From assembly GCF_000712595.1 (NCBI RefSeq), contig NZ_JOTN01000003.1, positions 1 to 64,000 of the forward strand: a DNA stretch of 64,000 nt, given 5' to 3'. Below are positions 52,154 to 59,143 of the stretch, piece after piece; the first letter of the stretch is position 1, and the number at the start of each line of letters is the position of its first letter. A program made the translations under genes and the position numbers. This DNA is from Bacillus manliponensis (GTDB lineage: Bacteria > Bacillota > Bacilli > Bacillales > Bacillaceae_G). The notes beneath the pieces are model-generated. The model saw only the letters and a program-made list of their open reading frames with translations. It was not told the DNA's origin and made no database searches.

Positions 52154-53497
52154 ATGAAAACAACAAAGGAACGAGATTTGAATTATCGTTTTATAAAATT
52201 AAGTCCGCCTCAAATATTAGCGGTGGGATTTTTCTGTTTAATTGTTGTTGGTGGGTTATTATTAAAGTTACCATTTGCTACAAAAGAATCAATTACTTGG
52301 GTTGATGCATTTTTTACAGCTACTTCAGCTGCAACTGTTACTGGATTAGGAGTTGTTGATACGGGAAGTACATTTACAATCTTTGGTCAAATTGTCATTA
52401 TGCTACTTATTCAAACAGGTGGACTTGGTCTTATGACAATTGCTATTTTAATCGTTTGGATACTCGGGAAAAAAATAGGATTACGTCATCGTCTTTTAAT
52501 TGGAGAAGCATTAAATCAGACGCATATTGGTGGTTTAATAAAATTAGTAAAACGTGTGTTTATTTTTTCATTATGTATTGAATTAATTGGGGTTATCTTT
52601 CTAGCAATTCGTTTTATCCCGGAGTTTGGGGTTGCGAAAGGATTACATTATAGTATTTTTCATGTTGTTGCAGCTTACAACAACGCGGGTTTTGCACTTT
52701 GGCCAGATAATTTAACACGTTATGTTGGGGATCCAATTATAAACATCGGTATTTGTTCTTTAATTATTATTGGTGGTTTAGGATTTACAGTGTTAATTGA
52801 TATATGGTATAGCAGAAGTTTTCGAAAGCTTTCCCTTCATTCAAAAATTATGATTATTGGTACGATTGTCATTACAATTATCTCTATTATCTTTATGTTT
52901 ATATTAGAGTATGGGAATGCGAAAACGATGGGGTCTTTAACGTTGGGAGAAAAAGTATGGGCTGCTGTTTTCCAAGGAATTACACCTCGTACAGCTGGAT
53001 TTAACACACTTGATTACGGAAGTATGGAAGAGTCTACATTGTTATTTACAATGATTCTTATGTTTATTGGAGCAGGAAGTGTGTCAACAGGTGGTGGAAT
53101 TAAGTTAACAACTTTTGTGATTTTGATGGTAGCAGTTATTGCGTTTTTTAAGAAAAAAGAAAATGTAGTATTATTTCATCGTACTATCAAAACGACTACA
53201 ATTACGCGAGCATTAGCAATTTTTGTAGCGAGCCAATTCTTGATTTTTAGCGCAGTTTTTATATTAATGCTTACGGAAAAGTTTAGTTTTATGGAATTAT
53301 TGTTTGAAACAGTTTCAGCGTTTGGTACGGTTGGTCTATCAATGGGGATTACAGGGAAACTATCAGATATTGGGAAATGCATTATTATGTTTGTTATGTT
53401 TTGCGGATTAGTTGGGCCGCTAACTCTTGTGTTTTCACTTTCAAGACCGGGAAAACAAAAAGTTCGCTATCCATCGGAAGATGTATTTACAGGATAA
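52154..53497 (+). CDS. Potassium uptake channel KtrB type (TrkH family)
   Basis: A 447-residue membrane protein, second of this family in the window. Filter segments are TVTGLGVV, NNAGFALW, RTAGFNTL and GTVGLSMG, canonical for KtrB, and SVSTGGGIKLTTF is the gating loop. The ATG follows AAGGAG. No ktrA is adjacent, so the RCK partner must be elsewhere. It is closer to the KtrB consensus than the copy at 7336. Ends at a strong terminator. Confidence 0.92.
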   Translation: MKTTKERDLNYRFIKLSPPQILAVGFFCLIVVGGLLLKLPFATKESITWVDAFFTATSAATVTGLGVVDTGSTFTIFGQIVIMLLIQTGGLGLMTIAILIVWILGKKIGLRHRLLIGEALNQTHIGGLIKLVKRVFIFSLCIELIGVIFLAIRFIPEFGVAKGLHYSIFHVVAAYNNAGFALWPDNLTRYVGDPIINIGICSLIIIGGLGFTVLIDIWYSRSFRKLSLHSKIMIIGTIVITIISIIFMFILEYGNAKTMGSLTLGEKVWAAVFQGITPRTAGFNTLDYGSMEESTLLFTMILMFIGAGSVSTGGGIKLTTFVILMVAVIAFFKKKENVVLFHRTIKTTTITRALAIFVASQFLIFSAVFILMLTEKFSFMELLFETVSAFGTVGLSMGITGKLSDIGKCIIMFVMFCGLVGPLTLVFSLSRPGKQKVRYPSEDVFTG

Positions 53498-53529
53498 GAT
53501 ATCTCGCAATAGCGAGATATCTTTTTTTT
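53494..53529 (+). terminator. Terminator
   Basis: GATATCTCGC / GCGAGATATC hairpin followed by eight T. Confidence 0.95.
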
Positions 53530-53551
53530 CGCTATTTACGAGGTGTAATAT

Positions 53552-53711
53552 TTTATCCCGCTATTTGCGGGCTGTAAGACCCCTCCCTCAAAACTTAGAG
53601 GATTCAGAGAAGTTTAGGGGGGAGATTAACAGCCCGATTGGTCGGGCTAACACTCAGTGGAGAAACCTCCACTGAGTGAAGTTTCACTTTACTGATTGAG
53701 GTTTCACTTTA
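53552..53711 (+). repeat. bcr1 element with a doubled right end
   Basis: TTTAT at 53552-53556 opens the copy; the first right end is GTTTCACTTTA at 53681-53691. A second, CTGATTGAGGTTTCACTTTA, follows directly to 53711. The copy also lacks GTAAAAGCCCG, a deletion between two AGCCCG repeats. The second end carries the stop of the minus-strand membrane gene. Confidence 0.88.
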
Positions 53712-54095
53712 AGAAAAAAGAGAGAAAAATGCAGCGATAATAGACATGCGGAATAATAAAGCAAAGAGCGCCGTGATGCCTCCTACAATGGCAGCGATGC
53801 TTCCAGTTGTGGTAGCGCCTCTGTTATAAGCGTAAATACCAAGTAATACAGCTACAAGCCCAAATACAGTTGGAAATGCAAAGATAGAAAGGCCAGCAAG
53901 TGTAAGAGCAATGAAACCACCTGTTGATCCGGCTGCTTTTGCTGTTACTTCTTTCCGCTCGTCATAACGCTTATCAAAATGCATACGTGTAGGTGAAATT
54001 TCTGCTGCATATTCTTCGTCAAAAGCATTCTCTTTATTAGGTTGTTCATCAAACGTATTCTCTTTAATAGGTTGTTCGTCATATTTGTTTGTCAT
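53709..54095 (-). CDS. Membrane protein with a GPR-site-like motif and FDEQPxKEN repeats
   Basis: A 128-residue protein. The N-terminus has two or three FDEQPNKEN-like repeats, followed by FDEEYAAEISPTRMHF (E-Y-A-x-E-I). Two or three TM segments of the DUF4190-like kind (ALTLAGLSIFAFPTVFGLVAVLLGIYAY) make up the rest. AAAGGAG is 8 nt before the ATG at 54095. The motif is shared with the protein at 43657. Function unknown. Confidence 0.75.
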   Translation of the reverse strand: MTNKYDEQPIKENTFDEQPNKENAFDEEYAAEISPTRMHFDKRYDERKEVTAKAAGSTGGFIALTLAGLSIFAFPTVFGLVAVLLGIYAYNRGATTTGSIAAIVGGITALFALLFRMSIIAAFFSLFS

Positions 54096-54244
54096 AGGGT
54101 GTGCTCCTTTCATGCAAGGTTTTATGAGTAGTATTGGTGTCTTTTTGTTTTTTTATAAAAATATTAGGTTGTAAAACTTGGTATGACTTCCTCTTTTTTG
54201 GATACGATAAAAAAGAATTGAGTAGGAAAAAGAGGTGTTTTAAG

Positions 54245-54646
54245 ATGGCGCAACATCCAATTGAAAATTTAATGAAAACAGCAATGACAAATTTAAAGGA
54301 AATGGTTGATGTCAATAAAATCGTCGGAAAACCTGTTTCAACAACCGATGGAAACGTAATATTGACAGTTTCAAATGTTGCATTTGGATTTGGTGCAGGT
54401 GGTAGTGATTTTAAAGGAGAAGTGTCAAATACAAGTGCAGTGAAGACACATCAGAAAGAAGTTGTGCAATCAGCTCATCCATTTGGCGGGGGAAGTGGTG
54501 GAGGAGTTTCGATTAATCCAATCGCGTTTTTAGTCGTTGGGACAAATGGCGTGCAAGTTCTGCATTTACATAGTGGAACTCATCTTGTGGAAAAAGCATT
54601 AGATACAGTTCCAGTTGCTGTTCAAAAATTAACAAACGGCTCTTGA
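54245..54646 (+). CDS. GerW-family (YtfJ-like) sporulation protein
   Basis: A 133-residue protein, MAQHPIENLMKTAMTNLKEMVDVNKIVGKP, with the YtfJ pattern SNVAFGFGAGGSDF and the Gly-rich GGGSGGGVSINPIAFLVV. YtfJ/GerW proteins are made during sporulation and affect germination in B. subtilis. I start at 54245 with AGAGGTG upstream. Monocistronic. Confidence 0.9.
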   Translation: MAQHPIENLMKTAMTNLKEMVDVNKIVGKPVSTTDGNVILTVSNVAFGFGAGGSDFKGEVSNTSAVKTHQKEVVQSAHPFGGGSGGGVSINPIAFLVVGTNGVQVLHLHSGTHLVEKALDTVPVAVQKLTNGS

Positions 54647-54655
54647 CAGCAAACT

Positions 54656-54683
54656 TGCATTTAAAGGAAATTATGCTATATTA
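54656..54683 (+). promoter_or_regulatory. Promoter of the 28-aa gene
   Basis: TTGCAT, 16 nt, TATATT starting at 54656 resembles a sigma-A promoter. The message would carry about 120 nt of leader with a CCACC...GGTGG hairpin. Confidence 0.5.
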
Positions 54684-54808
54684 GTTAAAGTGTGTTTTTG
54701 AGAATACGTCATAATGAATAATGAGACAGCAAAAATAGAGACTCCACCACAGGGAAAAGGTGGATATACGAATATATACTATCTTGAAAAACAAAGGGAG
54801 AGGAAACT

Positions 54809-54895
54809 GTGATTAACATTAAAGACTTTGTTATTGGCTTATGTATGTTAGTGAGCGGATTTGTTGTATATGTTGTAAAAGACAAAGCGTCCTAA
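54809..54895 (+). CDS. Predicted 28-residue single-span membrane peptide
   Basis: Starts with GTG after GGGAGAGGAAACT and codes (M)INIKDFVIGLCMLVSG, a hydrophobic stretch, ending VVKDKAS. A terminator follows (AAACAGAC/GTCTGTTT, 54899-54931). Length and a single TM segment recall type I toxins and other tiny membrane proteins, but no antisense RNA is evident. No family recognised. Confidence 0.55.
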   Translation: MINIKDFVIGLCMLVSGFVVYVVKDKAS

Positions 54896-54898
54896 AGG

Positions 54899-54931
54899 GA
54901 AACAGACTTTTTACATGTCTGTTTATTTTCT
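54899..54931 (+). terminator. Terminator
   Basis: AAACAGAC / GTCTGTTT hairpin with T-rich tail. Confidence 0.8.
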
Positions 54932-54941
54932 AGAAAAACAT

Positions 54942-54970
54942 TTGACAAATGTATAATTAAGTGATAGAAT
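54942..54970 (+). promoter_or_regulatory. Consensus-like sigma-A promoter of the structured RNA
   Basis: TTGACA (54942-54947), exactly 17 nt, TAGAAT (54965-54970). Transcription would begin near 54977, in a region without a gene. Confidence 0.85.
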
Positions 54971-54976
54971 TCTAAT

Positions 54977-55266
54977 TCGTGTCTCGGTTACAGCTAGTAT
55001 AGATTGAATCTTACTTTTGAGCGTAGAGCGAATTATTTGCTAAAGATCGGGTGTAAGTGCCAGCAACTTTAGTGAATCGTGCTGAATAATCTATGTTTAT
55101 AAGTGTGTACACATACTAGTGTATCAGGAGCGGTCATCGGAACCGTAATGATGAGAGAGAGGCAGGGCTTTCATCCAGTAATGTTACTTCCCGTTTGGTA
55201 AATATAAAGAATAGAAAAAGAGCTGTCACATAAGGTGAATTCCGACTATGTGGCAGCTCTTTTTTA
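54977..55266 (+). ncRNA. Candidate structured non-coding RNA, about 290 nt
   Basis: It begins after a near-consensus promoter and ends in a strong terminator (AGCTGT/GCAGCT-type stem, 55217-55266). Long-range pairs include TAGATT/AATCTA and CTAGTA/TACTAG. Local hairpins include CTAAAG...CTTTAG with a GGG/GCC inner stem, CGGT...ACCG, and GATGA...TCATC. No ORF with a ribosome site is present. I could not match it to T-box, 6S, RNase P, M-box or ydaO patterns. A bcr1 copy is inserted in the terminator's T run. Confidence 0.6.
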
Positions 55267-55427
55267 TCCCGCTATTTGCTATTTGCGGGCTGTAATACTC
55301 CCACCTCAAAACTTAGAGGATTCAGAGAAGTTTAGGTGGGAGATAAACAGCCCGTAAAAGCCCGATTGGTCGGGCTGACACTCAGTGGGGATGAAGAAAA
55401 CCCCTACTGAGTGAAGTGTCACTTTAT
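55263..55427 (+). repeat. Full-length bcr1 element with a small internal duplication
   Basis: TTTAT at 55263-55267 and 55423-55427. The first hairpin loop has CTATTTGCTATTTGCGGG, a 7-bp duplication of GCTATTT. The left target lies in the T run of the RNA terminator. Confidence 0.93.
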
Positions 55428-55477
55428 ACAAGTGTAATGAGTAATTTATGTTTTGCATGTAAGTAAAAAGAGATATA

Positions 55478-55530
55478 GAAAAGATCCGCCTTGAAAAATA
55501 CGGAAGTATTTTTAAGGCGGATCTTTTCTA
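55478..55530. terminator. Long terminator hairpin
   Basis: AAAAGATCCGCCTT...AAGGCGGATCTTTT with inner AAAAATAC/GTATTTTT; terminates the minus-strand gene at 55545. Confidence 0.9.
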
Positions 55531-55544
55531 TATGAGTGCATAGT

Positions 55545-55787
55545 TTAGTCGTTATATACACCTGTTAACATTTGACTAACAAGTTGGTCATTAAATGTAT
55601 CTTGTGCATCATATTCATATGCTTGTAAATCAAAAGAAGCTACGAATTCGTCATTTGTTGTTTCATCTGCTTTTTGTACTTCCACATGGTTTTTAAATTT
55701 AGATGCACCTTGTGTATCCATTTGATCGAAAAGTTGTAACATCTCCATAACTTCTTTTCTTGTTCCTTTAATTTGTACGCATCCCAT
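55545..55787 (-). CDS. Hypothetical 80-residue protein
   Basis: MGCVQIKGTRKEVMEMLQLF..., acidic and soluble, with a possible ferredoxin-like beta-alpha start. It ends YDAQDTFNDQLVSQMLTGVYND. AAGGAGG lies before the ATG. No family recognised with confidence; its N-terminus faintly recalls DUF3970. Monocistronic. Confidence 0.65.
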   Translation of the reverse strand: MGCVQIKGTRKEVMEMLQLFDQMDTQGASKFKNHVEVQKADETTNDEFVASFDLQAYEYDAQDTFNDQLVSQMLTGVYND

Positions 55788-56017
55788 AAAAACTCCTCCT
55801 TAGTTTGACAATTTGCTTTTTGAAAATAGAAATATGATTGCTTTGTTAAAAATATGATTGTTATTTTTATTCAATTTTATTTATGTTGTTTCATTTTGTT
55901 AATAAGACAAATGCATGAAACGACAAGATATGAATAAAAATGACTGTTTATTTGAATACAATAGATTCGCATCTTTTTTTACAAATCCTTCTCCTGCACA
56001 AATATTTTTAGTTAAAA

Positions 56018-56032
56018 AATTTGTCGAAAATA
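56018..56032 (+). promoter_or_regulatory. Weak CodY-like box
   Basis: AATTTGTCGAAAATA matches the CodY consensus AATTTTCWGAAAATT at 11 of 15 positions. Confidence 0.45.
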
Positions 56033-56110
56033 TTTTTTCTATAATTTGTAAACGCTAACATTGTTGATATATCAGTATATTTAAGGAGGTTTATAAGTTT
56101 AAATATTATA

Positions 56111-56125
56111 AATTTTCTAAAAATT
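56111..56125 (+). promoter_or_regulatory. Strong CodY box before ilvE
   Basis: AATTTTCTAAAAATT differs from AATTTTCWGAAAATT at one position. CodY represses branched-chain amino acid genes when isoleucine and GTP are high, which fits the operon downstream. Confidence 0.8.
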
Positions 56126-56199
56126 ACCTTGATTTATTTGCAAAGGATAGTAAACTAGGAAACAATAAAAAAATTACAGGACATAGGAGGCGCTTTTCC

Positions 56200-57096
56200 G
56201 TGAACGAGCAATGGATTTTCTTAAATGGAGAATTTGTCCGAAAAGATGAAGCAAAAGTTTCTGTTTATGATCACGGTTTTTTATATGGAGATGGGGTGTT
56301 TGAGGGAATTCGTGTCTATAGCGGCAATGTTTTTCGTTTAAAAGAACATCTCACTCGCTTATATGAGTCAGCAAAATCCATTTTGTTAGAAATTCCATAT
56401 ACGTTAGAAGAAGTGACCGCAACTGTCTTAGAAACAATTCGCCGCAACCAATTAACGAATGGGTATATTCGTTTAGTTGTATCGCGAGGAGCTGGAAACT
56501 TAGGATTAGATCCTGACTCATGTATAAAGCCAAACGTTGTAATTATTGCAGAGCAGTTAGCACTATTTCCCGCTGAATATTATGAAAAAGGTATTCCTAT
56601 TATTACAGTTGCGACGCGCCGAAATCGTCCAGATGTATTACCACCGCAAGTGAAGTCTTTAAATTATTTAAATAACATTTTAGTGCGTATTGAAGCGAAG
56701 TTAGCTGGTGTACAAGAAGCGCTTATGTTAAATGAACAAGGATATGTCGCTGAAGGATCTGGTGATAATGTCTTTATTATAAAAGGGAATAGACTCATTA
56801 CACCACCAAGTTCTGCTGGAGCGTTAGAAGGAATTACGCGAAATGCAATTATGGAAATTGGTGAGAAACTTGGCTATGACGTGCGAGAAGAGTTATTTAC
56901 ACGTCATGATGTATATGTGGCAGATGAAGTGTTTCTAACAGGTACAGCAGCGGAAGTAATTGCCGTAACCAATGTTGATGGCAGAAAAATTGGTATTGGA
57001 AAACCTGGTCATCATACGAACTGCTTATTAGAAGAATTCCGTAAGCTAGTTGTTATGGATGGTGAAAAAGTTTACGAAGAAAATAAAGTGAGTTGA
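56200..57096 (+). CDS. ilvE: Branched-chain amino acid aminotransferase IlvE
   Basis: A 298-residue class IV PLP aminotransferase that performs the last step of Ile, Leu and Val synthesis. The PLP Lys lies in QVKSLNYLNN (about residue 154), and EGSGDNVFI and TGTAAEV bind the cofactor phosphate. It starts with GTG (M)NEQWIFLNGEFV, 9 nt after AGGAGG. First gene of the ilv-leu cluster, under CodY-like boxes. ilvD follows after 15 bp. Confidence 0.95.
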   Translation: MNEQWIFLNGEFVRKDEAKVSVYDHGFLYGDGVFEGIRVYSGNVFRLKEHLTRLYESAKSILLEIPYTLEEVTATVLETIRRNQLTNGYIRLVVSRGAGNLGLDPDSCIKPNVVIIAEQLALFPAEYYEKGIPIITVATRRNRPDVLPPQVKSLNYLNNILVRIEAKLAGVQEALMLNEQGYVAEGSGDNVFIIKGNRLITPPSSAGALEGITRNAIMEIGEKLGYDVREELFTRHDVYVADEVFLTGTAAEVIAVTNVDGRKIGIGKPGHHTNCLLEEFRKLVVMDGEKVYEENKVS

Positions 57097-57111
57097 TAGG
57101 AGATTAAGCCC

Positions 57112-58779
57112 ATGCGAAGCAATATGATTAAACGAGGTATTGATCGAGCACCACATCGGAGTTTGTTACATGCAGCGGGTGTTCGAGAAGAAGATTTTGA
57201 TAAACCATTTATTGCAATTTGTAATTCATATATTGATATTGTTCCAGGACATATTCATTTAAGACAACTCGCAGATGTTGCAAAAGCAGCGATTCGCGAA
57301 GCTGGTGGTGTTCCTTTTGAATTTAACACAATTGGTGTTGATGATGGGATTGCAATGGGACATATTGGAATGCGATATTCGTTACCAAGTCGTGAAATTA
57401 TTGCAGATGCAGCGGAAACAGTTATTCAAGCACACTGGTTTGATGGTGTTATGTATATGCCAAACTGTGACAAAATTACACCTGGTATGTTGATGGCTTC
57501 CGTTCGTACGAATGTCCCAGCTGTTTTTGTATCCGGTGGTCCGATGGAAGCGGGAAAAGCCAAAGATGGTACCCCTCTTTCGTTAGCTTCTGTATTTGAA
57601 GGAGTTGGAGCCCATAAATCGGGGAAAATGAGTTTAGAACAACTCATTGAAATGGAACGTTCGGCATGTCCAACATGTGGTTCTTGTTCGGGGATGTTCA
57701 CTGCAAATTCTATGAATACGATTATGGAAATGCTAGGTGTTGCATTGCCTGGAAATGGGACAATTGTAGCAACAAGTGAAGAACGGCATAATTTAATTCG
57801 CGAAGCAGCGTTTCATCTAATGGATTTAGTGGAAAAGGACATAAAGCCACGCGATATTATTACGAAAGAATCGATTGATGATGCATTTGCACTAGATATG
57901 GCAATGGGTGGCTCTACTAACACAGTGTTACATATGTTAGCGATTGCCTATGAAGCTGGAATTGAATATGATTTGCAACGTATTAATGATATTGCAAAGC
58001 GTGTTCCGTACTTAGCGAAAATTAGTCCTGCTTCACATTATTCTATGCATGATGTGCATGAAGCAGGTGGAGTGGCAGCCATTGTTCATGAATTAACAAA
58101 AATTCCAGGTGCTATTCATCCAGACCGTATTACAATCTCAGGAAAGACAATTTATGAGACGGTAAAAGACGGAAAAATTTTAGATGAAAAAGTAATTCGT
58201 TCTAAAGAAAACCCGTATCGTGCAACAGGTGGACTTTCCATCTTGTTTGGAAACTTAGCACCAAATGGCTCCGTGTTAAAGGTTGGTGGAGTAGATGAAT
58301 CGATTGAAGTGTTTCACGGAGAGGCAATTTGTTTTAACTCTCATGATGAGGCTGTAGCAGCAATTCATAGTGGGATTGTGAAAGAAGGTCACGTTGTTGT
58401 CATCCGGTATGAAGGTCCAAAGGGAGGACCTGGGATGCCTGAAATGTTAGCCCCAACTTCAGCAATTGTAGGAAGGGGTCTTGGGAAGAAGGTAGCTTTA
58501 ATTACCGATGGACGTTTTTCTGGTGCAACTAGAGGAATTGCAATTGGCCACGCGTCACCAGAAGCAGCAGAAGGTGGTCCGATAGCGTATGTTGAAGATG
58601 GTGATCCAATTGTTATTGATTTAATAAATGGAACAATACATTGGGAGATTTCTAATGAAGTACTAGAAGAACGAAAGAAATTATTCCATCCTCCAGAGCC
58701 AAAAGTGAAAAGCGGATATTTAGCACGTTATGCAAAGCTTGTGACTTCGGCAAATACAGGAGGAGTTATGAAAGTATAA
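57112..58779 (+). CDS. ilvD: Dihydroxy-acid dehydratase IlvD
   Basis: A 555-residue Fe-S dehydratase making 2-ketoacid precursors of Val and Ile. The cluster Cys are in [10 protein letters not shown] and [11 protein letters not shown] (about residue 190); GRFSGATRG and [12 protein letters not shown] are C-terminal signatures. Co-directional with ilvE. After its stop comes the T-box leader of ilvB, so ilvE-ilvD escape that control. Confidence 0.96.
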   Translation: MRSNMIKRGIDRAPHRSLLHAAGVREEDFDKPFIAICNSYIDIVPGHIHLRQLADVAKAAIREAGGVPFEFNTIGVDDGIAMGHIGMRYSLPSREIIADAAETVIQAHWFDGVMYMPNCDKITPGMLMASVRTNVPAVFVSGGPMEAGKAKDGTPLSLASVFEGVGAHKSGKMSLEQLIEMERSACPTCGSCSGMFTANSMNTIMEMLGVALPGNGTIVATSEERHNLIREAAFHLMDLVEKDIKPRDIITKESIDDAFALDMAMGGSTNTVLHMLAIAYEAGIEYDLQRINDIAKRVPYLAKISPASHYSMHDVHEAGGVAAIVHELTKIPGAIHPDRITISGKTIYETVKDGKILDEKVIRSKENPYRATGGLSILFGNLAPNGSVLKVGGVDESIEVFHGEAICFNSHDEAVAAIHSGIVKEGHVVVIRYEGPKGGPGMPEMLAPTSAIVGRGLGKKVALITDGRFSGATRGIAIGHASPEAAEGGPIAYVEDGDPIVIDLINGTIHWEISNEVLEERKKLFHPPEPKVKSGYLARYAKLVTSANTGGVMKV

Positions 58780-58799
58780 AGCTACATTAATTTTGAAAA

Positions 58800-59066
58800 A
58801 GCGTTGATAGGGAGGAGTAGTTGATTGTGAAGCCTCACAGAGAGTCGGTGGTTGCTGGAAACCGATGGTTCACATTAACGAACATCGCCCTTGAGTGCCA
58901 AGCTGAAGCTATTGCGCCTAGGTTTGGACGGTGGCACCGTTATGAGCTAAACTCGTTTAGAGTTACTGAGGCAAGGAGTTTTTCTTGCGAAGAAGGGTGG
59001 TACCGCGAAATCTTTCGTCCCTTCAGCACATAGCTGGAGTGTGGGCGAAAGATTTTTTGGTTTTTT
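58800..59066 (+). promoter_or_regulatory. T-box riboswitch, probably isoleucine-specific, leader of ilvB
   Basis: The conserved T-box sequence AGGGTGGTACCGCG lies at 58994-59007. Stem I has AGAGAGTCGG and GCTGGAAACCGATGG. By analogy with tyrS, the codon after GAAC would be the specifier: GAAC-ATC (58884-58886), Ile. The terminator AAATCTTTCG/CGAAAGATTT with T run is at about 59008-59064. Uncharged tRNA should open ilvB-ilvN-ilvC-leuA-leuB. Confidence 0.93.
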
Positions 59067-59143
59067 ATTTCTGAAAATTTAATTTTCTTGTGGTTATGGA
59101 GAATTTGGACACATTGTACTTTCAAAGGAGGTTTGCAAACAAA

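Larger units (their letters stand above)
55788..56199. other. Regulatory region upstream of ilvE
   Basis: About 410 bp without a gene; two CodY-like boxes are listed separately. I see no T-box here (no AGGGTGG motif). A ribosome-site-like AAGGAGG at 56083 has no start codon after it. Confidence 0.6.

Noticed and set aside
54809-54895. A convincing type I toxin-antitoxin pair
   Set aside because: The peptide fits, but I could not find an antisense promoter and terminator across it, so only the peptide is reported.
54977-55266. Second T-box or known riboswitch
   Set aside because: No T-box core motif, and no c-di-AMP, Mg2+, lysine, SAM or guanidine motif could be recognised; no gene follows in the same direction.
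56083-56160. Leader peptide after the AAGGAGG at 56083
   Set aside because: No ATG, GTG or TTG stands at a suitable distance; only an ATA codon opens a short frame. I treat it as a chance or relic ribosome site.
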